DNA from: Nansenia antarctica
Lineage: Eukaryota > Chordata > Actinopteri > Argentiniformes > Microstomatidae
NCBI GenBank assembly: GCA_963989245.1
Contig: OZ022346.1
Location: 5,642,881-5,706,880, forward strand
Reading direction: 5' to 3'
Length of the DNA: 64,000 nucleotides
The notes beneath the pieces are model-generated. The model did not search any database. It was not told where the DNA came from and was given only the letters and a program-made list of their open reading frames with translations. Shown piece after piece: positions 34,005-46,000 of the stretch (positions are counted from its first letter, which is position 1; each line of letters begins with the position of its first letter). A program made the translations under genes and the position numbers.

Positions 34005-37000
34005 TGTGAACTAGAGAATTAGCGAATTGGCCGAATCTCCATTCAGATAAACAAAACTGAAATTGAGTGGCTGTTTCTCTACTTTGCAGGTTGTTGCTGT
34101 AATGCTCTTCAAGTTAACTTATCAAAATACATCTTTACAAGGTCCTTTGAAGACCCTTTTAATGGGCTTCCACACAGAACACGTTACTCACTCGATATCC
34201 AGCACCATGTAGGGGTTGGACAGCTCTTTGTCTTGCTCACTGTTATAAAAAAGAATCTTCTTGCTGCTCACTACCACATACTGTAAAAAGACAAGAAAAT
34301 ACAATTCACTCAGAAATATGTTTCTCAGACATTTTCAGATCTCAAGTTACGCATCAACAGAAGCCATTTACACTGTCAAGTAGCGATGTAACGATACACT
34401 CAACTCACGATTCGATACAATTCCCGCTACGATTTCTTTTACAAAATTAGATTGCAGACAAATTATGACTGAAAAAGATTTTAATAAATGTATTTCTCAG
34501 ACAAAAACTACAAAATACTGTATTTTCTTAAAGAATCCCTTTTTATTCCTGAGGTAGGGTATAACGTTTCTCACTAGCTGCAGACACAGGCCAGGGAGCG
34601 CTCCTTCTGCAGAGCGCACTGTGCTCGCCCCATACTGGCTCTCTGGGTGTTGCCTTTTGGGTGGTTTGGTAACCCTAGATGATCTTTGTGACATTTTACA
34701 CATGACATTTCACATAAATATGTACACAAACTCCCAAAAGTATAAAAGCACCACTTGTAAAACACCACTAGAACATGCTCACTCGTAATGCCGCTTCTCT
34801 CTTCAAATCGCCGCAGCTCTCCTTGAGCTTCGTACTCTGAGTAATAAACCCTATATGGGTAGAAGGCGGACTTTCTTCCATAGCACATATAGTTTAGGAA
34901 TTACGGTAATGAGAATGTGTGCTTTTAACAGATTTTTAAGGGTTAAAAGAGTATTGCGATTGTTTTTTTAATTTCACCGATTTGAAACGTCTCACATTTG
35001 TAGCGATATTAAACTGTCTGGCGATGCATCGTTCCATCCCATCCATTTATCATCATGTGTAGAATTGTATGGAATGTGTGTAGGGGCTTTAAAATGTTCA
35101 CTCTTTTGTGGGGGAGGACACCCAGACGACAGCGAAAAAAATAAATAGCTTCCGCAAATGTGAAACTCCCGCCAGGCCTGTGGCAGCGGACCTGAAACAG
35201 CTTTATAGGTTTCAGGTAAACACGGCTGATGTTTAAATCAGCATCTTCATTAAAGCCATTTTTTCCAGAAAATGAAATGGATAAAATAATTAAACAGTTA
35301 TAATAATATATATATACCGGTATTATACTAATTAATCACAATAAAAGTCGACATGGCCTAATTTAGTGGGTTCCTTCCAAGTGTACATGGGACCCTGGGT
35401 GTCATTGTGATGCGATCTTTCTAAACCACCACCTCTTGTTGTGAGGGGGGAACCCTCTCCAGAAGGAACATCTTCTCACAGATCTCCGGGGGGTTTGGCT
35501 CAGCACGTTAACTAACGGTCAGTTACAAGTATTTTGTGTGTTAAATGTGAACTCCTAAAACAAAGTGTTAGTGAATATGGAACTGTGTCAAACATGTACT
35601 ATGTACCTTTCTCTCCCATCCAAACTTCTTGGTGTTGTTCCTGACAGGCAGTGACAGCCATCCCTCCAGCCTGGTTTCTAGGAGGAAAAGGAGAGACACA
35701 TTTAAACAGCAGGGTAACATTGGACAATATGCAGGGCAGTACCTGAATGGGGGGGGGGGGGTTGTCTTGTCTTTGAGCTGGGGAGAGGTTAAAGAAAAGA
35801 TCAATGAATGAACCATAGCAATTGTCCAAATGAGCCACAGTTAGACAGCATGATCCAGAGTTAGCAACACCACTAATGAAAATAGCCCTCAAATATCTGT
35901 TATTTTTATGTAACGGTTTGACAATCTTTAAATTCCTGTGGAAATCCCATGTTCTTCTGTTACTGATGTGACAAACGCACAGATTAGCCGTAAACGCTGT
36001 GGAAGAGCCATGTTCAGATAGGGGTTCACACACACGGAAAATCAGTTGTTTGCAACTGAACTGTTTCCAACCTTGCCGGAGTCAGAGTGTGAAAAATGGG
36101 GGGTCATACTCTGCTTTAGTTCCTCTCTAATTCCTCTCCTACCTCTCTAACCTCTAGACTACCTGCCTCTCTAACCTCTAGACTACCTGCCTCTCTAACC
36201 TCTAGGCTACCTGCCTCTCTAACCTCTAGGCTACCTGCCTCTCTAACCTCTAGGCTACCTGCCTCTCTAACCTCTAGACTACCTGCCTCTCTAACCTCTA
36301 GGCTACCTCTCTAACCTCTAGACTACTTGCCTCTCTAACCTCTAGGCTACCTGCCTCTCTAACCTCTAGACTACCTGCCTCTCTAACCTCTAGACTACTT
36401 GCCTCTCTAACCTCTAGACTCCCTGCCTCTTTAACCTCTAGACTACCTGCCTCTCTAACCTCTAGGCTACCTGCCTCTCTAACCTCTAGACTACCTGCCT
36501 CTCTAACCTCTAGACCACCTGCCTCTCTAACCTCTAGACTACCTGCCTCTCTAACCTCTAGACCACCTGCCTCTCTAACCTCTAGACTACCTGCCTCTTT
36601 AACCTCTAGACTACCTGCCTCTCTAACCTCTAGGCTACCTGCCTCTCTACCCTCTAGACTACCTGCCTCTCTAACCTCTAGGCTACCTCCCTCTCTAACC
36701 TCTAGGCTACCTCTCTAACCTCTAGACTACCTGCCTCTCTAACCTCTAGACTACTTGCCTCTCTAACCTCTAGACTACCTGCCTCTCTAACCTCTAGACT
36801 ACCTGCCTTTCTAACCTCTAGACTACCTGCCTCTCTAACCTCTAGACTACCTGCCTCTCTAACCTCTAGACTACCTGCCTCTCTAACCTCTAGACTCCCT
36901 GCCTCTCTAACCTCTAGACTCCCTGCCTCTTTAACCTCTAGACTACCTGCCTCTCTAACCTCTAGACTACCTGCCTCTCTAACCTCTAGACTACCTGCCT

Positions 37001-40000
37001 CTCTAACCTCTAGACTACCTGCCTCTCTAACCTCTAGACTACCTGCCTCTCTAACCTCTAGGCTACCTGCCTCTCTAACCTCTAGACTACCTGCCTCTCT
37101 AACCTCTAGGCTACCTGCCTCTCTAACCTCTAGACTACCTGCCTCTCTAACCTCTAGGCTACCACTCTAACCTCTAGACTACCTCAGCGTTGCCACGCTT
37201 GCCTTGAAATAATTTTCCATACCACCTCTTGATTCTCCAGGTACCATGTTTTGTGATGATATCTAGACCGTTAAAACTTTCCGCCCCCGCCCGTCCACCA
37301 CACCGGCCCACCCCCACCCCCAGAGGACACCTGACTACTTACTTGATTTAAAAGATGTGCCGTGTAGATGTGCAGTCTAGTCTAGATGTGCGATCAGCTC
37401 ATTAAATGCTTAGAGATAGTTCGCTGTCTAACCAGTGTTTTGATTGCTCAGTGTAGATGTATTAAACTAGAACTAATTTCCAGCCTAGAACACCACTGGG
37501 CTGAAAAACTTGGTTCCCTAAAACGTATAGGTGATGGTGGTGATTCCAATTAATCAGAGCAGTCATACGTCATCTCCCTGTCATCAGAACGATCACGCCC
37601 CCTTTTGGGTGGCAGAGAGTCGTGAGAACAGCACAGAAGATCACCGGCGCCCCCCCTCCCCTCTCTGGAAGAGCTGTACAACACACGCTGTCTCAGGAAG
37701 GCCTCCAAGATCTCCAGGGACCCGACCCACCCTGGGTACGAACACTTTACCAGGCTGCCCTCGAAAAGGCGGTTCAGGACCCTGGCCGCAAGGACAAACA
37801 GACTGAAGAACAGCTTCTACCACAGGGCCGTCCAGGCCCTGAACACAGCAAAGACCTAAGTTCTGGGCCCTGGACAGTCTGGACGGATTGATGGCAGCTG
37901 CTGGACTGAAAAAATCAGGTGTAGTGCTGAGGCACAAACATGTACATTTCAAGCCTGCAAACTGTGACACTTTAAATAAATGTGAAATAATACTATTGTG
38001 CAATATGACAACCCTAGTCGTCTATCTGTACAGTATAGTACAGTGGATAGTGTACATAGCCTTTATTTATGTAAACCAGCTCCTTCCCTTCTTGTGATTC
38101 TTTTTAAAAGTTTTATTTTTTTCCCTTTCCTAACACCAGGGGAGCCACCCCTCCTAAATTTCGTTGTTTGGTACCTGTACTGTAGCAATGACAATAAAGT
38201 CCATTCATTCATTCATTCAATTGTTAGAGGTTTGACTTGCGGTCAATGCAAATGTATGGTCTTTGCTACTTTTATACGTTAAAATAAGAAAACAGTATTG
38301 CTTTTTAGCAATTAGGAGCCCAAATCAGATGGCCAGTCAGGCAAACAATTATATAGTGTCGTTGCCGATCAATGATCTACGTCGTTATATATTTTAAAAA
38401 TCATGAAATAGAGGTTGATGTGTGTCCTTTCAGTCTGCCTCCATCTATGTGGCTGAACGACCCTAACCCTGAGATGTCATATAACCCTAACCTGCATACA
38501 ACTACCTTATTGAATCTCCAGATAATGTATTTCTGACATCTATCACTTGCTGTAGTTAAGATACTTTATTTTTCTGTTTTGGTAGTCTGTCCAATGTGAC
38601 ACTTGCCCTCCTCCACCGGCCCTAGTTTTGGATCTAGCTTGCTGTTCATTATTTTGATAATAAATCATAGCTAGCTAGCTATAACATCTTCATATAAAAA
38701 AAAATATATATATACACACATACATATACTATATATATACCATACAGGCTAAATACTGATCACTTGGCATATGCATCATCTATTAAAGTAGCAAAGATCA
38801 CACATTTGCATTGACCGCCAGTCAAACTTCTACCACTTCCTGAGTAAATCCAACGTTCCTACGCTGAGATATGACCGTTTTAGCACATCAATGTTTGTTT
38901 GCAACAATGAACCATGTGCTTGCCAACCAACATTGATAAAGCCACATTTAGAACAGCCACAGACAGTTCCAAGCCAACTACTTAAAGTTGAGAATAAACT
39001 TCAATTATTAAATGTTTTAGAAAGCCTATCAAATTTTCCTGGACAACACAATTTTTCCATGTAAATTTTCAATTTTGCTCAGTTTCCATGCCTTTTCCAG
39101 GTATGGAACAGGGCTCAATAATTTCCATGTTTTCCAGGTAGCGTGGCAACCCTGCTACCTCTCTAACCTCTAGGCTACCTCTCTAACCTCTAGACTACCT
39201 GCCTCTCTAACCTCTAGGCTACCTCTCTAACCTCTAGGCTACCTGCCTCTCTAACCTCTAGACTACCTGCCTCTCTAACCTCTAGACCAGAGGTTCCCAA
39301 ACTTTTTTTAACCAAGGCACCCCTGAAGCTTTCCCCCTTCTCCAAGGCACCCCAACTCTACGAAGATTTTAAAAATGCCTCGGAGCTTAAACTAAAAACA
39401 ATACACGATGAATTGGTTTGAAAATGTGTGTTTATATATAATACATAAGTATTGCCCCAATGAATATTAACAAGATAATAAAAGTCATAAATGAACTGTA
39501 ATGGATGGGCAAGAATGCATAGGTCAGTCAAACTATCGCTAAATTAAATAAAATTGTGGCCCTCAAGGATTGTACAATATGGGAGGAGACTCAGAGGGAA
39601 TTCTTCACACAAATAAAATATCAAAGGCCTGTATAATCAATCAATGGAACAATGCTTTTTTGGGGGGCTTAAAATAATGCCTTAAAATGTAATTCTCATT
39701 TCAATGCTCATTCTGAGATTATTATTTCACATCTGAACCAAACGGGTAACTCACAACTATAATAATTTAACAATAATAATCATGACAGAATTGTAAAAAT
39801 TTAGAGAAACAAAGCAAAGAAATATGTTGTGGGACACATGCGCCTGCTTTTGGGAGCAGAGTCTCTTTATGCGGGGAGAGATGGTGGACAGCGCGACACG
39901 CAGGTCCTGTTCCACTGACAGACGCGTGCGTGTCTTGTTCTTGACGAGAAGAAAAAGCCAGCTCGCACAAGTAGGAGGTTGGGAAGGGTACCAGCACATT

Positions 40001-43000
40001 GATGGCGCTCTCTGAGAGAGATGGATATTCATGTCCCACAAGCAGCCAAAACCTATCCAAACCTAGCTCAACATGTTTGAGCTTCAGTGTGCGGTCCATA
40101 ATGAGCTCTGCCAGTTCATCTGGAGCTTTGCTGCTCAAACTAGCGGCTGATGCTGATGAGAGGGGGTTGAACGGATCCCGGAGCCAGTCGAAGTCTTCGT
40201 TCATTGGAGGGAAATAGGACTCAAATCTCTCCTCCAGCATACGGAGGTGCGCAGCGATCAGATTCAAGAAAGACGCTGCCTTGTGTGCTGCGTCATTGGC
40301 CGTCAACGTAAACATTTCAATGTTTTTCTTGGCCACCCCGTCTTGCCACCAACTCAATTTGGATCGGAATCCGTTCAGTTTGTCTGTCGCTGTCAGGATA
40401 TTCTCAGCCTTCCCTTGCATTTTTATGTTGAGGTCATTAAGGTGGCTAAAAATATCTGCCAGATAAGCAAGCTTAATCCACCACGATTCATCTTCCAATT
40501 GTTCTTTGTATGGCAAGTCGTGCTCACTGACAAAAGTGATCAGTTTCATCTCGGAGCTCATAGACACGGGATAACACCTTGCCCCGCGACAGCCAGCGGA
40601 CCTCTGTGTGTAATAAGAGCCCCTCATGCTCGGACCCCATCTCATTGCACAATGTGCTGAACAGCCGTGACTTCAGCGGGCGTGATTTGACATAATTAAC
40701 CATTTTCACCGCTTGGTCCAAGACTTCAGTGAGGAGTAGTTAGTTAGTAACTAGTAGGCCTAGTTAGTAAATTAATATCTTTCAAATCTGAGAAATATAT
40801 CTTTTATTTGCTTATGAACTCCATTGCACATGTAATAAACAAACGTTTATTAATGTATTATTATTATAATTTTATATTATATATTTTATTTTTTTTAAAA
40901 AAAAAATACGAGCAGATTTGGCGGCACCCCCGGACAGGTGCTGCGGCACCCCAGGGTGCCGCGGCACCCACTTTGGGAACCTCTGCTCTAGACTACCTGC
41001 CTCTCTAACCTCTAGGCTACCTCTCTAACCTCTAGACTACCTGCCTCTCTAACCTCTAGACTACCTCTCTAACCTCTAGGCCAGGGGTCGGCAATTAGGT
41101 TTGGCCTCGGGCCAACATTTTTTTGAGCCACTAGATGGCGGGCCCGTTTTTTTTTTTTTTTTTTAACTAACACCAGGGGAGCCACCCCTCCTAAATTTCG
41201 TTGTTTGGTACCTGTACTGTAGCAATGACAGTAAAGACCATTCATTCATTCCATTCATTCATTCATTCATTCATAAGTAATTGATTGTTAAAAAATGTGA
41301 CACGTTCTAATGCTTTGACTTTTCTTTCGAAAAATGTACACATCGCTAGTCAACTAACACAGCTTGTTTTGTGAGACTGCTAACAATGTAAAGTAGTGTT
41401 GTAGTTAACTAGGTAACAATGTAAAGTAGTGTTGTAGTTAACTAGGTAACAATGTAAAGTAGTGTTGTAGTTAACTAGGTAACAATGTAAAGTAGTGTTC
41501 TAGTTAACTAGGTAACAATGTAAAGTAGTGTTCTAGTTAACTAGGTAACAATGTAAAGTAGTGTTGTAGTTAACTAGGTAACAATGTAAAGTAGTGTTGT
41601 AGTTAACTAGGTAACAATGTATAGTAGTGTTGTAGTTAACTAGGTAACAATGTAAAGTAGTGTTGTAGTTAACTAGGTAACAATGTAAAGTAGTGTTGTA
41701 GTTAACTAGGTAACAATGTAAAGTAGTGTTGTAGTTAACTAGGTAACAATGTAAAGTAGTGTTGTAGTTAACTAGGTAGCAGTCCAATCCATTACGTTGC
41801 AGTATTTTGGCTTGACTAGCAAGTTTGTGTTGTGATTCTCAACAACGTTGAAACGTAGTTTCACCCTTTTCCATAGTTTTGAATAATAAATGTGTGGACT
41901 GACGATGTAGCGCAGCCTAGCTTATTCTAATAATGATTTAACATACTTTCATTCTGAATGATTCCCCCCTCCTCCCAGACAAGGTCACATTATTATTGGA
42001 TTGGTTGTTTGCGTGCCGGGTGAAGTTAGCTAAACATTTAACCTGCTAACTAGCAAAAGAAACATCATGTCACTCTCCAAAGGTCTAAAGAGGAAAGTTG
42101 ACGGTGAAAACAGGGCATTTAAAGAGGAATGGACAGCGAACTATAATGTTCATCCTACCTGGTTTCATCAACGCAAAGCCGTTGTGAGACTCACATCTTC
42201 CGTGCTCACAATGTTCCCTTTCTATACATGCGAGTCATCCTTTTCCTCAATGAATGTGATAAAGACGCACGAGAGGAATCGATTGATGCAAAAAAAAAAC
42301 TTGAGAACTGCCTGCGGATTAAAGTGACGTCCATATAACCAGATATCAAGCAAATACTGACAGATGGGAGATGCCACTTTTCACATTAAGTGAGTACCAA
42401 GCCTGTCGTTATTGTATTTAATAACCTAATTGTATTTTGTATATTTTGAATGAATGGCTCATTGTAATTATTATCCCTAATAGCGTGTTTGCTCTGTCGT
42501 TTCAGGAGCATAGGCCTATGCACCACCACCCCTCGCATAAGCGGATTACTTTTCTTTCTTTTCTTTTTTTCACCGATTTTGTTGTCAATGTTTTTCAGAA
42601 TATTAAACTGAATTTGCTTTGTTACTGTTCATATGTGTGTTGCAGTCACATATACGTAAACATTACGTTTGAATTATTTACTGAGCTGGTGTTATTTTTT
42701 TCAAACCACACACGGCTATTTCAGCACTACACGTTGTCCACCTACTTATGATTCACTATGAGGGGTTCAGCGTCAGTGCGCTTCGGTGCACCCCGCTGCC
42801 TGATTGTCTGTCCCTGTGTCATTCACTCTCAACATGGATAAAAGTACAATAAGCATTATTCAGGTGGAGGTAGATTCTCTATTCGGACATTATAGGCGCT
42901 ATATGTGGGACTGTCGGTCCGATATTGTAAAAAAAAAAAAAAAAAAAAAAATATTCTGCTGGGCCAAATATTATTGGTGATGGGCCAGCAATGGCCCGCG

Positions 43001-46000
43001 GGCCGCCTATTGCCGACCCCTGCTCTAGGCTACCTCTCTAACCTCTAGACCAGAGGTTCCCAAACTTTTTTTAACCAAGGCACCCCTGAAGCTTTCCCCC
43101 TTCTCCAAGGCACCCCAACTCTACGAAGATTTAAAAAATGCCTCGGAGCTTAAACTAAAAACAATACACGATGAATTGGTTTGAAAATGTGTGTTTATAT
43201 ATAATACATAAGTATTGCCCCAATGAATTTTAACAAGATAATAAAAGTCATAAATGAACTGTAATGGATGGGCAAGAATGCATAGGTCAGTCAAACTATC
43301 GCTAAATTAAATAAAATTGTGGCCCTCAAGGATTGTACAATATGGGAGGAGACTCAGAGGGAATTCTTCACACAGATACAATATCAAAGGCCTGTATAAT
43401 CAATCAATGGAACAATGCTTTTTTGGGGGGCTTAAAATAATGCCTTAAAATGTAATTCTCATTTCAATGCTCATTCTGAGATTATTATTTCACATCTGAA
43501 CCAAACGGGTATAATAATTTAACAATAATAATCATGACAGAATTGTAAAAATTGAGAGAAATACAAAACAAAGAAATATGTTGTGCGCATTAGTGGGACA
43601 CATGCGCCTGCTTTGGGAGCAGAGTCTCTTTATGCGGGGAGAGATAGTGGACACCGCGACACGCCAGTCCTGTTCCACTGACAGACGCGTGCGTGTCTTG
43701 TTCTTGACGTATGCTAGAGAAGAAAAAGCCAGCTCGCACAAGTAGGAGGTTGGGAAGGGCAAAAGCACCTTGATGGCGCTCTCTGAGAGAGATGGATATT
43801 CATGTCCCACAAGCAGTCAAAACCTATCCAAACCTAGCTCACCATGTTTGAGCTTCAGTGTGCGGTCCATAATGAGCTCTGCCAGTTCATCTTGAGCTTT
43901 GCTGCTCAAACTAGCGGCTGATGCTGATGAGAGGGGGTTGAACGGATCCCGGAGCCAGTCGAAGTCTTCGTTCATTGGAGGGAAATAGGACTCAAATCTC
44001 TCCTCCAGCATACGTAGGTGCGCAGCGATCAGATTCAAGAAAGACGCTGACTTGTGTGCTGCGTCATTGGCCGTCAACGTAAACATTTGTGTTTTTCTTG
44101 GCCACCCCGTCTTGCCACCGTCTCAATTTGGATCGGAATCCGTTCAGTTTGTCTGTCGCTGTCAGGATATTCTCAGCCTTCCCTTGCATTTTTATGTTGA
44201 GGTCATTAAGGTGGCTGAAAATATCTGCCAGATAAGCAAGCTTAATCCACCACGATTCATCTTCCAATTGTTCTTTGTATGGCAAGTCGTGCTCACTGAC
44301 ATCAGTTCATCTTGGAGCTCATAGACACGGGATAACACCTTGCCCCGCGACAGCCAGCGGACCTCTGTGTGTAATAAGAGCCCCTCATGCTCGGACCCCA
44401 TCTCATTGCACAATGTGCTGAACAGCCGTGACTTCAGCGGCCGTGATTTTACATAATTAACAATTTTCACCGCTTGGTCCAAGACTTCAGTGAGGAGTAG
44501 TTAGTTAGTAACTAGTAGGCCTAGTTAGTAAATTAATATCTTTCAAATCTGAGAAATATATATTTTATTTGCTTATGAACTCCATTGCACATGTAATAAA
44601 CAAACGTTTATTCATGTATTATTATTATAATTTTATATTATATTTTTTTTTTTTTTTACGAGCAGATTTGGCGGCACCCCCGGACAGGTGCCGCGGCACC
44701 CCAGGGTGCCGCGGCACCCACTTTGGGAACCTCTGCTCTAGACTACCTGCCTCTCTAACCTCTAGGCTACCACGGCCACAGACATTACCTGCGTAGGCGT
44801 CGTCCATGTCGAGGTCAGGCCCGCTGCTGATGCTCGCCGCCTCTAAGGAGTGGACGCTGACGGAGTTGAGGAGGCCGCGCAGCTGTTCGATGTCGCTGTC
44901 CTTGCTGTCCAGGGCCATCTGCAGCTCGATGCGCAGCTGACTCTCGTCTGCAATTTGCTGCAGACAGAAAGACGGACGAAAAGGACATTCTTTTAGTCAT
45001 CCATAGTTTTTCCGTCTGCGGCCCCTGTTGATGTTGTTTGTCGGCATGTTATTGATCGCTGGCACGTCGACGGCCGCTGTTGTTGAAACGGTTAGGGTCA
45101 GGTGTCGTTGGTTGTGTTGATGACCACATTGCATACCGTCGACCTCCCTCGGAACTTGACAATGCTGTTATTGAAGTGGTTGTGGTTGACGGTTAGTGTG
45201 TGGTCGTGGTTGTGTTACTGTTAGTGTAAGGTTGTGGTTGTGACAGTTAGTGTGAGGTGGTGGTTGTGGTTGTGACAGTTGTGGTTTAGCCCTTAGTGTA
45301 AGGTTGTGGTTGTGACAGTTAGTGTGAGGTGGTGGTTGTGGTTCTGACAGTTGTAGTTTAGCCCTTAGTGTAAGGTGGTGGTTAGGGTTAGGTTGAGGTT
45401 TTGGGTGTAGTTTAGCCCTGAGTGTAAGGTGGTGGTTAGGGTTAGTGTAAGGTGGTGGTTAGGGTTAGAGTTAGGGTTAGGGTTGGTGTAAGGTGGTGGT
45501 GCTGACCGCCTGCATGTCGTTGATCTCCCTCTGGTACTTGATGATGGTGCTGTTAAGCTTCTCCTTCTCCGACCGCAGCTCCAGCTGCAACTTCCTGTTC
45601 TCTTTCTCCTTCCGTCGCACATCCGTGTCGTTACCACGACGACTGCCTCCGCCACGCATCTCTTTCCTGTTCATGATCTCTGCCAGCTTGTTCACAGCCT
45701 AAAACACACGTTCGTACACACACACACACACACACACGCACTTGTAATGACCCTATAATTAAGAGTACTGAGTGTAATGTAGAAAAAACATTTGACTAAT
45801 AAGTTAACTAATATTACAACACAGTCAGGTTAAATCAGGGAAACATGTCTAAACTATCCTTCCCTCCCAGCAGACGTACCTGGGTCTAACCCTCCCAGCA
45901 GACGTACCTGGGTCTAAAACACCCAGCAGACGTACCTGGGTCTAACCCTCCCAGCAGAGACGTACCTGGGTCTAACCCTCCCAGCAGACGTACCTGGGTA

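Larger units (their letters stand above)
41082..43022 (+). mobile_element. hAT element, GTF2IRD2-like (3 of 4), internally deleted
   Basis: Inverted ends CAGGGGTCGGCAAT (41082) and ATTGCCGACCCCTG (to 43022), flanked by an 8-bp duplication CTCTAGGC (41074-41081, 43023-43030) inside the minisatellite. It contains a LINE tail (41165-41275), a 33-bp minisatellite and a short transposase remnant. Confidence 0.92.

Noticed and set aside
36130..37184. CRISPR-like array
   Set aside because: Units are contiguous with no unique spacers, and the DNA is eukaryotic; it is a minisatellite. The same applies to the other arrays.
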